A DNA stretch of 64,000 nucleotides from Microbacterium hominis NBRC 15708 (GTDB taxonomy: Bacteria > Actinomycetota > Actinomycetes > Actinomycetales > Microbacteriaceae). Location: the NCBI RefSeq assembly GCF_001592125.1, contig NZ_BCWI01000019.1:1-64000 (forward strand). Direction: 5' to 3'. Below, one piece after another: positions 1 to 7,975 of the stretch (position 1 is the first letter of the stretch; each line of letters starts with the position of its first letter). The notes beneath the pieces are model-generated. The model ran no database searches and was not told the origin of the DNA. It saw nothing but the letters and a program-made list of their open reading frames with translations. The translations under genes were made by a program, and so were the position numbers.

Positions 1-96
1 CGACCGATGGTGCCGCTCGTCGAAGACGACCGACCCATGGTGCCGCTCGTCGAAGACGACCGACCCATGGTGCCGCTCGTCGAAGACGACCGACCG
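1..96 (+). repeat. 30-bp tandem repeat, three copies
   Basis: Three head-to-tail 30-bp units lie at 1-30, 31-60 and 61-90; units 2 and 3 are identical and unit 1 differs by one base (CGACCG for CGACCC). A fourth begins at 91 but diverges after six bases. The unit is a multiple of three and is translated in the DUF6421 frame as repeats of the decapeptide RPMVPLVEDD. The array touches the left window edge, so its true copy number is unknown. Confidence 0.95.
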
Positions 97-1455
97 CTCG
101 AGCAGCAGCCCGCCTGGCAGGCGCTGAAGGATGCCGTCGGCCGGCTGCAACCGCTGCAGGCGCAGGACGGCTCGGTTCCCGGCGACGCCGACCGCGCCGT
201 CGCCGCCGACCTCATCGACACCATCGCCGCCGGCATCCGCACCCTCGCGCCGCTGTTCCCGCACGACGCCGACTACCTCTCAGCCTGCGTCGTCGACCTC
301 CGCCGGTGGGCGGACGCCGGCTTCCCCGTGCCGGACTTCCTCGACTCGCTGGTCGCCTTCCAGCCCCAGCGTGCCCGTGTGGATGGCCTCCGCCACCTCG
401 TCGTGTTCCCGATGTACACGCAGAACGGGTCGCGCGACCGGCACCTCGAGGCCGTGCTCTGCGAGGTGATCTGGCCGGAGTTCATCGGCGAGCTGGAGCA
501 GACCTACACCAACGGCCTGTTCGTCTCGCTGCGGCTGATCGACTTCACCTCCGGCTACGACACCGATTCCGCCGTGCTCTTCCCCGAGACGGTGGCGATG
601 CGCGAGATCCCCTCGTTCACGTGGGGGGCGATCTTCCAGGACCGCGAGGCCGCACGCTTCCGGCGGGTAGTGGCCGCGGCATCCGAGATCACCAAGCTCG
701 ACGTGCCGGACGGCGTCGCCCGGATGCTCGCCGATCAGGGCCTCACCGAGCGGACGTTCGTCATGTGGGACCTCATCCACGACCGCAGCCACATGCGCGG
801 CGACCTGCCGTTCGACCCGTTCATGATCAAGCAGCGCATGCCCTACTTCCTCTACACGCTCGAGGAGTTGCGCTGCGACCTCACGGCGTACCGGGAATGC
901 GTGGGCATCGCCGCGCGACTGTCGGCACGCGCGGCGGACGGTCACCCGCTGACGGATGCCGAGACGGCCATGCTCGACCACGCGCGCCTGGTGCAGTACG
1001 CCGTGATCTTCGATCGGATCTTCCGGTTCGCGATCACCGGCTCGCGCGTGCGCAACTACGACGGCCTCGGCGGCCAGCTGCTGTTCGCCTGGCTGCATCG
1101 GCGCGGGGTGCTGCACTGGACCGACACCGCGCTCGCCTTCGACTGGGACGGGGTGCCGGACGCCGTCATCGCCCTCAGCGACGCGATCGACCGCCTGTAC
1201 TGGGAGTCGATCGACCGCCCCAAGGTCGCCCACTGGCTCGCGGCCTACGACCTGGTGCGCAGCGTCGTGACCTCGCATCCGGCCTCGACCTGGGCGCGCG
1301 GCCTGCCCGACGACGTGCTCGCCGGCGCGCCGAAGGGGTACACCGACGCGGTGCTCGACGACGAGTTCCCGCTCTCGATGTTCTTCGAGGCGCTCGACAA
1401 GAAGATGCAGGGCGTCATCGCCTCGACGGCGGGCATCACGGGTCGCGATGGGTGA
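7..1455 (+). CDS. DUF6421 family protein with repeated N-terminus
   Basis: Protein of 482 residues from the first ATG; the frame stays open to the left edge, so the gene may start upstream. Residues 1-30 are three copies of a decapeptide; the rest is a globular soluble protein without signal peptide or membrane segment, rich in aromatic residues and acidic patches. I recognise it as DUF6421, a family of unknown function seen beside an SDR and threonine aldolase in Microbacteriaceae, which is the arrangement here. Its last 8 bp overlap the next gene, implying coupled translation. No catalytic motif is evident to me. Any of the three repeat ATGs could be the real start. Confidence 0.75.
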   Translation: MVPLVEDDRPMVPLVEDDRPMVPLVEDDRPLEQQPAWQALKDAVGRLQPLQAQDGSVPGDADRAVAADLIDTIAAGIRTLAPLFPHDADYLSACVVDLRRWADAGFPVPDFLDSLVAFQPQRARVDGLRHLVVFPMYTQNGSRDRHLEAVLCEVIWPEFIGELEQTYTNGLFVSLRLIDFTSGYDTDSAVLFPETVAMREIPSFTWGAIFQDREAARFRRVVAAASEITKLDVPDGVARMLADQGLTERTFVMWDLIHDRSHMRGDLPFDPFMIKQRMPYFLYTLEELRCDLTAYRECVGIAARLSARAADGHPLTDAETAMLDHARLVQYAVIFDRIFRFAITGSRVRNYDGLGGQLLFAWLHRRGVLHWTDTALAFDWDGVPDAVIALSDAIDRLYWESIDRPKVAHWLAAYDLVRSVVTSHPASTWARGLPDDVLAGAPKGYTDAVLDDEFPLSMFFEALDKKMQGVIASTAGITGRDG

Positions 1456-2119
1456 CGGGGTCCGCGGGCGCACGGTCGTGATCGCGGGTGCCACGAGCGC
1501 GAGCGGGCGCGCGGCGGTGCGCGCGCTCCGGGGCGCCGGGGCGGTCGCGATCGCCGTGGGCCGCGACGACGCGAAGCTCGCCGGGCTGCGCGATCTCGGC
1601 GCGCGGCCCGCGGTGTGCGATCTGACCGACGAGGCCGAGGTGGGCGCGTTCGCGGCGGCGCTCCGCGCCGACGGGACGCCGGTGGACGGCATCCTGCACC
1701 TCGTCGGCGGATGGCGCGGCGGCGGCGGGCTTCCGGGCCAGAGCGACGCCGATTACCGCGCGCTCGAGGCCGGACTGACCGCCCAGCGGCACGTCACCCG
1801 CGCTTTCTGGGGCGACCTGATCGCCTCGGATGCCGCGCGGGTCGCGATCGTCTCCTCGACCGCGGTCGCGCGCCCGCTGGCGGGGGGCGCCAACTACGCC
1901 GCCGTCAAGGCGGCGGAGGAGGCGTGGGCGCGGGCGATGGCCCAGGGGTTCGCTGCGGATGCCCGCGGCGCGCACCGCGCGCCGGCGGCGGCATCCACGA
2001 TCTTCCGGGTGCGCGCGCTCGAGGGCCGGGAGGAGGAGCTCGCGGCGGCGTTCCTCGGCCTCTGGGACCGGGGAGCGGACGAGGTCAACGACGCCGTCAT
2101 CACCCTCGGCCCGGGCTGA
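1448..2119 (+). CDS. SDR family NAD(P)-dependent oxidoreductase
   Basis: Short-chain dehydrogenase of 223 residues with a Rossmann fold. The nucleotide-binding turn is GATSASG near residues 14-20, a variant of TGxxxGxG. The catalytic pair is Y150 and K154 (YAAVK), with a serine upstream in the IVSST strand. It is slightly short for the family, and the C-terminal substrate loop is truncated. It overlaps the DUF6421 gene by 8 bp, so the two are probably co-translated and may act in one unknown reaction. Substrate unknown. The stop codon lies inside the first arm of an inverted repeat. Confidence 0.85.
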   Translation: MGDGVRGRTVVIAGATSASGRAAVRALRGAGAVAIAVGRDDAKLAGLRDLGARPAVCDLTDEAEVGAFAAALRADGTPVDGILHLVGGWRGGGGLPGQSDADYRALEAGLTAQRHVTRAFWGDLIASDAARVAIVSSTAVARPLAGGANYAAVKAAEEAWARAMAQGFAADARGAHRAPAAASTIFRVRALEGREEELAAAFLGLWDRGADEVNDAVITLGPG

Positions 2120-2193
2120 ACTCCTCCATCGCACGCCCCTGGCCGCCGGACGCGGCCCCGTCGCCCCATACGCCCGCCTCGATGGAGGAGTTC
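2118..2193. repeat. Long-loop inverted repeat, 14-bp perfect arms
   Basis: GAACTCCTCCATCG at 2118-2131 is the exact reverse complement of 2180-2193, with a 48-bp GC-rich loop. It sits between two codirectional genes and starts on the SDR stop codon. It could be a terminator with an oversized loop or a REPIN-like element; there is no T-tract. Confidence 0.85.
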
Positions 2194-2248
2194 GGGCCAG
2201 GGGGCGGCGAACCGCGGTCTGCGACGTCGCGGACTCGCGCCCCCGAAC

Positions 2249-2254
2249 TAGATT
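2249..2254 (+). promoter_or_regulatory. -10 box for leaderless threonine aldolase mRNA
   Basis: TAGATT ends 8 nt before the GTG start at 2263, the spacing expected when transcription begins at the start codon. No Shine-Dalgarno is present between them and the -35 region is not recognisable. Confidence 0.5.
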
Positions 2255-2262
2255 GGATACCC

Positions 2263-3384
2263 GTGACCACTCTGCATGACACGACCGCCCGCGGCTTCGC
2301 CAGCGACAACTACTCCGGCGTCCACCCCGAGATCCTCGAGGCGATCGCCGCGGCGAACCACGGCCACCAGATCGCCTACGGCGAAGACGCCTACACGATC
2401 CGTCTGCAGGAGGTCTTCCGCCGCCACTTCGGCGAATCCGCCGAGGCGTTCCCCGTCTTCAACGGCACCGGCGCCAACGTGGTGGGCCTGCAGTCGATGC
2501 TCCCCCGCTGGGGCGCCGTGATCGCGGCATCCACCGCCCACATCAACGTCGACGAGGGCGGTGCGCCCGAGCGGGTGGCCGGGATCAAGATCCTGAACGT
2601 CCCCACCCGCGACGGCAAGCTCACCCCCGAGCTCGTCGACCGCGAGGCCTGGGGGTGGGGCGACGAGCACCGCGCCCAGCCGCTGGTGGTCTCCATCACC
2701 CAGTCGACCGAGCTCGGCACGCTGTACACCCCCGACGAGATCCGCGCCCTCGCAGACCACGCCCACGCCCACGGCATGCGCCTGCACCTCGACGGCGCCC
2801 GGATCTCCAACGCCGCCGCCGCCCTCGACGTCCCGCTGCGCGCCTTCACGACCGACGCCGGCGTGGACGTGCTGAGCTTCGGCGGCACGAAGAACGGCGC
2901 GCTCGGCGGCGAGGCGGTCGTCGTCCTGAACCCGGATGCCGCGGAGGGCCTGCTCTTCCTGCGCAAGCTCAACATGCAGCTCGCCTCGAAGATGCGCTTC
3001 ATCTCCGCTCAGCTGGTCGCGCTGCTGGAGGGCGACCTGTACCTGCGCAACGCCCGGCACGCCAACGCGATGGCCCAGCGCCTGCGCGCCGGCGTCGAGG
3101 CGGGCATCGCGGACGGGTCGATCACCGGGGTGGGCTTCAGCCAGCCGACGCAGGCCAACGGGGTCTTCGCGACCCTGCCCGACGGCATCGCCGACGCGCT
3201 GCGCGAGAGCTTCCGCTTCTACGACTGGGGGCCCGCCGGCGGAGGCTCGACGGAGCGCGACGGCGATCCGTCGAGTGCCGGTGGGGAGGATGCCGCGAGG
3301 AACGAGGTCCGCTGGATGTGCTCGTTCGACACGTCGGAGGACGACGTCGACGCGTTCGTCGCGGAGCTCGCGCGCCTCACCTGA
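2263..3384 (+). CDS. ltaE: Low-specificity L-threonine aldolase
   Basis: PLP enzyme (373 residues, fold type I) that cleaves threonine or allo-threonine to glycine and acetaldehyde in the cytosol. The protein opens with the family-typical FASDNYSGVHPEI, carries GDE-like early motifs, and has the PLP lysine K210 in the FGGTKNG loop. The GTG at 2263 is chosen because it begins the conserved N-terminus and follows a -10 box at leaderless spacing; the frame is open much further upstream but that is not coding. Oddity: between FYDW and VRWMCSFDT near the C-terminus is a Gly/Ser/Asp-rich insert of about 25 residues containing a DNA inverted repeat, absent from relatives I know. Confidence 0.9.
   Translation: MTTLHDTTARGFASDNYSGVHPEILEAIAAANHGHQIAYGEDAYTIRLQEVFRRHFGESAEAFPVFNGTGANVVGLQSMLPRWGAVIAASTAHINVDEGGAPERVAGIKILNVPTRDGKLTPELVDREAWGWGDEHRAQPLVVSITQSTELGTLYTPDEIRALADHAHAHGMRLHLDGARISNAAAALDVPLRAFTTDAGVDVLSFGGTKNGALGGEAVVVLNPDAAEGLLFLRKLNMQLASKMRFISAQLVALLEGDLYLRNARHANAMAQRLRAGVEAGIADGSITGVGFSQPTQANGVFATLPDGIADALRESFRFYDWGPAGGGSTERDGDPSSAGGEDAARNEVRWMCSFDTSEDDVDAFVAELARLT
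3246..3275. repeat. Inverted repeat inside the ltaE insert
   Basis: CTCGACGGA at 3246-3254 pairs perfectly with TCCGTCGAG at 3267-3275, and pairing extends imperfectly outward through CCGGCGG and CCGGTGG. It lies wholly within the in-frame low-complexity insert of the threonine aldolase. Confidence 0.7.
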
Positions 3385-3426
3385 TCCCGTCGCGGCCGGG
3401 CTCTCACCGCCTCATCCGCGGAGCGG

Positions 3427-5364
3427 TCACGCCCCGGCGAGCCACTCCCGGTACGCATCGAACGCGTACGGACGCCCGAGGAAGGCCTCGACGAGCGCGG
3501 TCGCGTCGCGGCGTCCCCCGGGCTCGAGGATCTCGCGCCGATAGCGGGTCGCGGCCTCGGCATCCATCAGATCGCCCCCGAACCCCGAGAGCAGGTCGCG
3601 GGCGATCACGAGGCTCCACTGATACGTGTAGTAGCAGGCGCCGTATCCCGTCAGATGGCCGAAACCGGCGTACGGATGCCGGCCCCGCAGCGGCTGGACG
3701 GGACTCGTCGAGGCGTACCAGTGCTCCGTCGCGGCCTGCAGATCGGCCGGTCGATCGACGTGCAGGTGGTACGACACGTTGGCGTGACCGAGCTGGCGCC
3801 GCACCTCCAGCGCACGGCCGAAGCCGTCGGCGACGCGCATCTTGGCGACCAGATCGGCCGGAATGGGCTGCCCGTCGGCGTCGGCGGTGAAAGAGGCGAG
3901 GACCTCGGCATCCCAGGCCCACTCCTCGAGGAGCTGGCTGGGTGCCTCGACGAAGTCCCACTCGGTCGCGACGCCGGAGAAGCGGACGAAACGCTGATCG
4001 CCGCCGAGGATGTCGTGCACGAGGTGGCCGAACTCGTGGAAGAAGGTGACGACCTCGTCGTGCGTCATCAGCCCGCGCGAGAAGTTGCACAGCAGCACGG
4101 CCTCGGGGAGCACCCGTCCGGTCACCCCCGGGGCGAGCGGGAAGCACGCGGCGTGGTTGTACTTGCCGTCGCGCGGATGCAGGTCGAGGTGGATGCGGCC
4201 GAGCCGCGCCCCGGCACGCACGACGTCGTAGGAGCGGACGTCGTGGTGCCAGGTGGGCACGTCGACCGGCACGTACTCGACGTCGAGCAGCCGCGACGTG
4301 GTCGCCAGGACGCCCGGCAGCACGCGGTCGAACGAGAAGTACGAGCGCACGAGCTGCGCATCGACGTCGTGCCGCTCGCGGCGCAGGGCGCTCAGCAGGT
4401 AGAAGAAGTCGGCGATGGTCACCTCGGTGGCGGCGGGGTCGTCGCGCTGGAGCCGCGCGAGGAGCACGGGATACTCCGCCGCGGCGGCCGCCGCCGAGGC
4501 CTCGTCGAGGCGCGCGAGGAACTCCGCGATGGCCGCGCTGCCGCCGTCCGGGCGACCGGCGCCGATCATCCGCGTCTCGGTCTCGAAGTCCGCCCAGTCG
4601 CCATACCCGAGCAGCTGCGCCCGCTCCGCCCGCACGGCGAGCAGCTCCCCGAGGACGGCGTCGTTCTCGGGCCAGGCGAGGTCGTTGTACGCCTCGACGA
4701 GCGCGGTGCGCGTGGCCCGGTCCGTCGCGTATTCCCGTACGGGCATGAGGTCGGTGTACTCGGTGGTGAGCACGACGAGGCCGTCGTCGCCGACGGGGTG
4801 GTCGTCGATGAAGTCCTGCGGCAGGCCGGCGAGCCCCGCGGGCGGCACCCGGATCTCGCGCCGTCCGTCGCGCACGTTGCGCGAGAACTCCAGGCTGAGC
4901 TGCGTGTCGCGGTCGGTGAGCTCCCGCACGCGCTCCCGCTCCGCGTCGGGAAGGGCGACGCCGCCGCGCCGGAAGTCGCGTCGCAGGTGGTCGAGCAGCC
5001 GGCGCTGATCGGCGTCGAGACCGTCGTCCGGCAGGTCCGCGAACGCGGCGAAGAGGCGGTCGTCGAGCAGTCGCGCGGCCGACAGGGCCTCCAGCGCCTG
5101 CACCTGCTCCTCCGCGGCGGCGCGCACCGCGGCATCCGGATGCGCCTCGCTGAGCAGATACGCCTCGCTCGTGGCCTGCCGCAGGGCGAGGTCGGCGTCG
5201 TTCCACAGCTCCAGGCGTGTCGCGGCGTCGAGGTCGTCGTCCGCCGCGGCGAGGCGTGCGTCGAGGTCGGCGACGAGGGCGACGGCGGCGGCCGGGCGGG
5301 CGGACGCGAAGGCGCTCCAGCCCGGGGCGTCGGTCGGGAAGGCGAGGGGCTCGATCGCGGTCAT
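3427..5364 (-). CDS. M3 family oligopeptidase (peptidyl-dipeptidase/oligopeptidase type)
   Basis: Cytosolic zinc metallopeptidase of 645 residues that degrades short peptides. The zinc site is H443-E444-F445-G446-H447 in FFHEFGHLVH, followed by the family-typical downstream glutamate region (ATEWDFVEAPSQ). Length fits thimet-oligopeptidase-like M3A enzymes (about 640-700). The ATG at 5364 lies 6 nt after a TAGGCT -10 box, so the mRNA is probably leaderless. It converges on ltaE with only 42 bp between. Substrate specificity (Dcp-like or oligopeptidase A-like) cannot be told by eye. Confidence 0.93.
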   Translation of the reverse strand: MTAIEPLAFPTDAPGWSAFASARPAAAVALVADLDARLAAADDDLDAATRLELWNDADLALRQATSEAYLLSEAHPDAAVRAAAEEQVQALEALSAARLLDDRLFAAFADLPDDGLDADQRRLLDHLRRDFRRGGVALPDAERERVRELTDRDTQLSLEFSRNVRDGRREIRVPPAGLAGLPQDFIDDHPVGDDGLVVLTTEYTDLMPVREYATDRATRTALVEAYNDLAWPENDAVLGELLAVRAERAQLLGYGDWADFETETRMIGAGRPDGGSAAIAEFLARLDEASAAAAAAEYPVLLARLQRDDPAATEVTIADFFYLLSALRRERHDVDAQLVRSYFSFDRVLPGVLATTSRLLDVEYVPVDVPTWHHDVRSYDVVRAGARLGRIHLDLHPRDGKYNHAACFPLAPGVTGRVLPEAVLLCNFSRGLMTHDEVVTFFHEFGHLVHDILGGDQRFVRFSGVATEWDFVEAPSQLLEEWAWDAEVLASFTADADGQPIPADLVAKMRVADGFGRALEVRRQLGHANVSYHLHVDRPADLQAATEHWYASTSPVQPLRGRHPYAGFGHLTGYGACYYTYQWSLVIARDLLSGFGGDLMDAEAATRYRREILEPGGRRDATALVEAFLGRPYAFDAYREWLAGA

Positions 5365-5370
5365 GCTCCG

Positions 5371-5376
5371 AGCCTA
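5371..5376 (-). promoter_or_regulatory. -10 box TAGGCT for leaderless M3 peptidase mRNA
   Basis: On the reverse strand TAGGCT is followed by six bases and the ATG at 5364. No Shine-Dalgarno precedes the start. This is the classical actinobacterial leaderless layout. Confidence 0.55.
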
Positions 5377-5415
5377 CGACGGCGCGCCGAGGGCTCGAGG
5401 GCGACGGCTGTCGGT

Positions 5416-6237
5416 TCAGCGGCGCCCGAACAGGGTGTCGGCCACGGTCGGGCGGAAATGCCGGGCGACGTAGGTGAGCGCCTCGTCCACACCGAAGGCG
5501 CGCGTCGAGTTGCCGACCCGCACCCAGAGCTCCTTCGCGGCGCCCTGGGTCACGAAGACGGGCTCGGCGGCGCGCGGACACCGCACGGCGCAGACCGTGC
5601 GCCCCTCGACCTCTGCGAAGCGGATGCGGGGCATGGCGGCGGCGTTCTTGCCGAGGCTCGCCGCCAGCATGTCGCGCAACCACAGCTCGAAGCGGTCGGC
5701 GTCGGGGGTGCGCAGCGTCGCGAAGTCGCGGTCGAGGCCGTGGACGCGGCCGTCGTCGTCGACGCCGATCACGAGGGTGCCGCCGGCACTGTTCAGGAAC
5801 GCGGCGACGGTCTTGGCCACGACCTGTTCCATGCGGGCGTCCTTCTTGTCGTCACGGACGTTCCAGCGCGCCGTCTCCTTGAACTCGACCTGCTCGCTCT
5901 CGCCCTTCTCGAGCAGCGCGGCGACGTCGATGGCACCGTCGCGGCGCACGATCGCGGCGATGCCGGCGACGACGAAGGACAGTCCCAGGCTCGTTCCCGC
6001 GGCCAGCAGCAGCGATGTCGGCATCCACAGTCGCAGCCCGAAGAAGAACCAGCCCGCGAGGAACAGCCCGAGGCTCACCCCGAGCAGGGAGACGATCGTC
6101 ATGACCGACAGCGGCAGGGAGAGGCGGGCGCCGAAGATGCGGCGGAGCACCCACGCGATGACGAAGGAGAGCAGCAGCGCGAGCGGGAGGGCGCCGGCGA
6201 AGTCGACCAGCATCTCGCTGCGGGGCACGGTGATCAC
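5416..6237 (-). CDS. Membrane-anchored AlbA_2 (divergent AAA_4) domain protein
   Basis: 273 residues. Residues 1-100 form about three hydrophobic membrane segments; after a short linker comes a cytosolic domain beginning with EQVEFKETARW and LNSAGGTLVIGVDDDG. These are hallmarks of the AlbA_2/Schlafen-like putative nucleic-acid-binding domain (also called divergent AAA_4). The C-terminal winged helix common in such proteins is missing. Function unknown; a membrane-tethered nucleotide- or RNA-binding role is inference. The GTG at 6237 is taken as start; an ATG seven codons later is possible. It lies 46 bp downstream of the DUF4916 gene on the same strand. Confidence 0.75.
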   Translation of the reverse strand: MITVPRSEMLVDFAGALPLALLLSFVIAWVLRRIFGARLSLPLSVMTIVSLLGVSLGLFLAGWFFFGLRLWMPTSLLLAAGTSLGLSFVVAGIAAIVRRDGAIDVAALLEKGESEQVEFKETARWNVRDDKKDARMEQVVAKTVAAFLNSAGGTLVIGVDDDGRVHGLDRDFATLRTPDADRFELWLRDMLAASLGKNAAAMPRIRFAEVEGRTVCAVRCPRAAEPVFVTQGAAKELWVRVGNSTRAFGVDEALTYVARHFRPTVADTLFGRR

Positions 6238-6283
6238 CTCTGAATCGGGGCGGGGGCGGGGTGAGGGTGAGACGGGCGGTGCG

Positions 6284-6946
6284 TCAGCGCAGAGCGCCGA
6301 CGCTCGCCAGCGCCAGACGGATGAGGGTCGAGCGGCCGCCCTCCATCTCGGCCGCCAACGACTCCGACGACGCCTCTTCCGGGGTCATCCAGGTGACCTC
6401 CAGCGCGTCCTGACGCGGCTCGCAGGTGCCCGTCACGGGGATGACGAAGGCGAGGGAGACCGCATGCTGGCGATCGTCGTGGAAGGCGCTGACGCCCGGC
6501 AGCGGGAAGTACTCCGCCACCGTGAACGGCACGGGCTGCGGCGGAAGCTGCGGGAACGCCATGGGGCCGAGGTCGTTCTCGAGGTGGCGGAACAGGGCGT
6601 CGCGCACCGTCTCGCCGTAGCGGACGCGCCCCGAGACGATCGAGCGGGTGATCTCCCCCAGCGGCGTCGCGCGCAGCAGCACGCCCACCTGCGTGACCGC
6701 GCCGACGCCGTCGGTGCGCACCGGAACGGCCTCCACGTACAGGATGGGCAGTCGCCGACGCGCCTCGGCCAGCTCGATGTCGGTCAGCCACCCCGGGTTG
6801 GCGGCGCTGCCCGGCGTGGGCGAGCCGAACGAGCCGTCGCCCATCGGGTGGCCCGGACGCCCGCCGCCGAAGCCGCGGAGCGGATCGCGGGGGGTCCCGT
6901 CGTCGTCGCGTTCGTTCGGATCGGGGTCGGGGGTTCGAACGGCCAT
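6284..6946 (-). CDS. Nudix-like DUF4916 family protein
   Basis: 220 residues. Residues 1-50 are a Gly/Pro/Asp-rich disordered tail; the remainder resembles the Nudix fold (WLTDIELAEARRRLPILYVEAVPVR would be its entry strand) and matches what I know as DUF4916, annotated as Nudix hydrolase family protein in actinobacteria. The canonical Nudix box GX5EX7REUXEEXGU is not intact: the region around GRVRYGETVRDALFRHLEND aligns loosely, so activity is uncertain. The ATG at 6946 follows a TATACA box by 5 nt, suggesting leaderless expression. Confidence 0.72.
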   Translation of the reverse strand: MAVRTPDPDPNERDDDGTPRDPLRGFGGGRPGHPMGDGSFGSPTPGSAANPGWLTDIELAEARRRLPILYVEAVPVRTDGVGAVTQVGVLLRATPLGEITRSIVSGRVRYGETVRDALFRHLENDLGPMAFPQLPPQPVPFTVAEYFPLPGVSAFHDDRQHAVSLAFVIPVTGTCEPRQDALEVTWMTPEEASSESLAAEMEGGRSTLIRLALASVGALR

Positions 6947-6951
6947 GCCTC

Positions 6952-6957
6952 ATGTAT
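6952..6957 (-). promoter_or_regulatory. -10 box TATACA for the DUF4916 gene
   Basis: Reverse-strand TATACA lies 5 nt upstream of the ATG at 6946. It is the only AT-rich hexamer in the 117-bp divergent gap shared with the esterase gene. Confidence 0.5.
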
Positions 6958-7063
6958 ACCCGCACCTCCGGTCGCCCCGTGTCCGCGACGCCCGTCGACG
7001 CCGGCGGTCGGGTGCCCCCGCGAGCACGGCCGCGGTGTCGGCGGGGACTGAGAGGATGTCGGT

Positions 7064-7744
7064 ATGAGCGCGATCGCGATCGATGACGACGCCGTCCTGT
7101 GGTCGGCGCCCACCGCCGAGCGCGCGGGCCGACCGCTGCTGCTGCTCCTGCACGGGTACGGCTCCGACGAGCGCGACCTGTTCGGTCTGGTCCCGTTCCT
7201 GCCCGATGCGTATGTGTTCGCGGCCGTGCGCGCACCGCTGTCTCCGCCGTTTCCGGCGCCGGGCTGGTCCTGGTACCCCATCGAAGGTCTCGACGGCCGC
7301 TCGAGCGGGGCGGTGACCGACGCCGCCGAGGCGCTGATCGCGTGGGTGGAGGCGGCGACGGATGCCGAGACCATCGGCATGCTCGGGTTCTCGCAGGGCG
7401 CGGCCGTCGCCCTGCAAGCCCTCCGGCTGCGGCCCGAGCGGTTCGCGTTCGCCGTCAATCTCGCGGGATACGTCGACCCGTCGCCGCTGCCCGCCGACGC
7501 ACGGCTGGCCGAGCGGCGCCCCCCGGTGTTCTGGGGACGCGGCGCCCGCGACGAGGTGATCCCGCCCGCCGCCGTCGCCCACACCGTCCAGTGGCTCCCC
7601 GAGCACGTCGAGCTCAGCGGTCGGGTCTACACGGGACTCACTCACAGCGTGTCGCAGGAGGAGCTCGACGACGTCCGCGTTTTCCTCCAGAAGCGCCTCG
7701 ACGACGTCGCCGCCGGCCGCCCTGGCGAGGGCGCCGCGGGCTGA
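7064..7744 (+). CDS. Alpha/beta hydrolase (phospholipase/carboxylesterase type)
   Basis: Serine esterase of 226 residues, related to YpfH and the phospholipase/carboxylesterase family. The nucleophile elbow is GFSQG with S110; D163 in RDEVIPP and H194 in THSVSQEE complete the triad. The oxyanion region is LLHGYGSDERDLF near the start. No signal peptide, so cytosolic; it probably hydrolyses small acyl or thioester-linked substrates. GAGAGG eight bases before the ATG is a good ribosome-binding site. It diverges from the DUF4916 gene and precedes the ABC-F leader by 3 bp. Confidence 0.88.
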   Translation: MSAIAIDDDAVLWSAPTAERAGRPLLLLLHGYGSDERDLFGLVPFLPDAYVFAAVRAPLSPPFPAPGWSWYPIEGLDGRSSGAVTDAAEALIAWVEAATDAETIGMLGFSQGAAVALQALRLRPERFAFAVNLAGYVDPSPLPADARLAERRPPVFWGRGARDEVIPPAAVAHTVQWLPEHVELSGRVYTGLTHSVSQEELDDVRVFLQKRLDDVAAGRPGEGAAG

Positions 7745-7746
7745 GG

Positions 7747-7752
7747 TAGGCT
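7747..7752 (+). promoter_or_regulatory. -10 box TAGGCT upstream of the ABC-F leader
   Basis: TAGGCT lies just after the esterase stop codon. Transcription starting near 7759 would give a leader of about 215 nt before the ABC-F ATG, long for this compact genome. No clear -35 hexamer is visible. Confidence 0.45.
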
Positions 7753-7773
7753 GTCCGGGTTCCTGTCCCGAGT

Positions 7774-7824
7774 GTGAGGAAGACCGTTGAAGGGTTTCGA
7801 CGCCGCGCTGTGATCCCGCGCTGA
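7774..7824 (+). promoter_or_regulatory. Possible leader peptide/attenuator of the ABC-F gene
   Basis: A short frame from GTG at 7774 encodes MRKTVEGFRRRAVIPR and stops at 7822-7824, about 15 nt into the predicted transcript. It overlaps GGGTTTCGACG, which can pair imperfectly with either of two downstream copies of GCCGTCGACCCTCC (starting about 7826 and 7892). Antibiotic-resistance ABC-F genes are often controlled by ribosome stalling on such leader peptides; whether this one is translated is inference. No strong Shine-Dalgarno is present. Confidence 0.35.
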
Positions 7825-7975
7825 GCCGTCGACCCTCCGTCCCTCCTCGGACACCGGGTTCTCCGACGCGTCGGCGCATCCTTCCGCGCCGGCCGTCGAC
7901 CCTCCCGTCGTCCCGGGAACGGTGTCGTGCGCGCCTGCGCCCCGACATCGTTCACGACATCGACAGGAGGCTCCC

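Noticed and set aside
1..96. CRISPR-like array
   Set aside because: The repeats are directly adjacent with no spacers and are translated in frame.
3655..6243. 862-codon plus-strand open frame opposite the M3 peptidase and AlbA_2 genes
   Set aside because: It is the complement of two genes with clear domains; its translation is low-complexity Arg/Gly/Val-rich without any motif, as expected of antisense frames in high-GC DNA.
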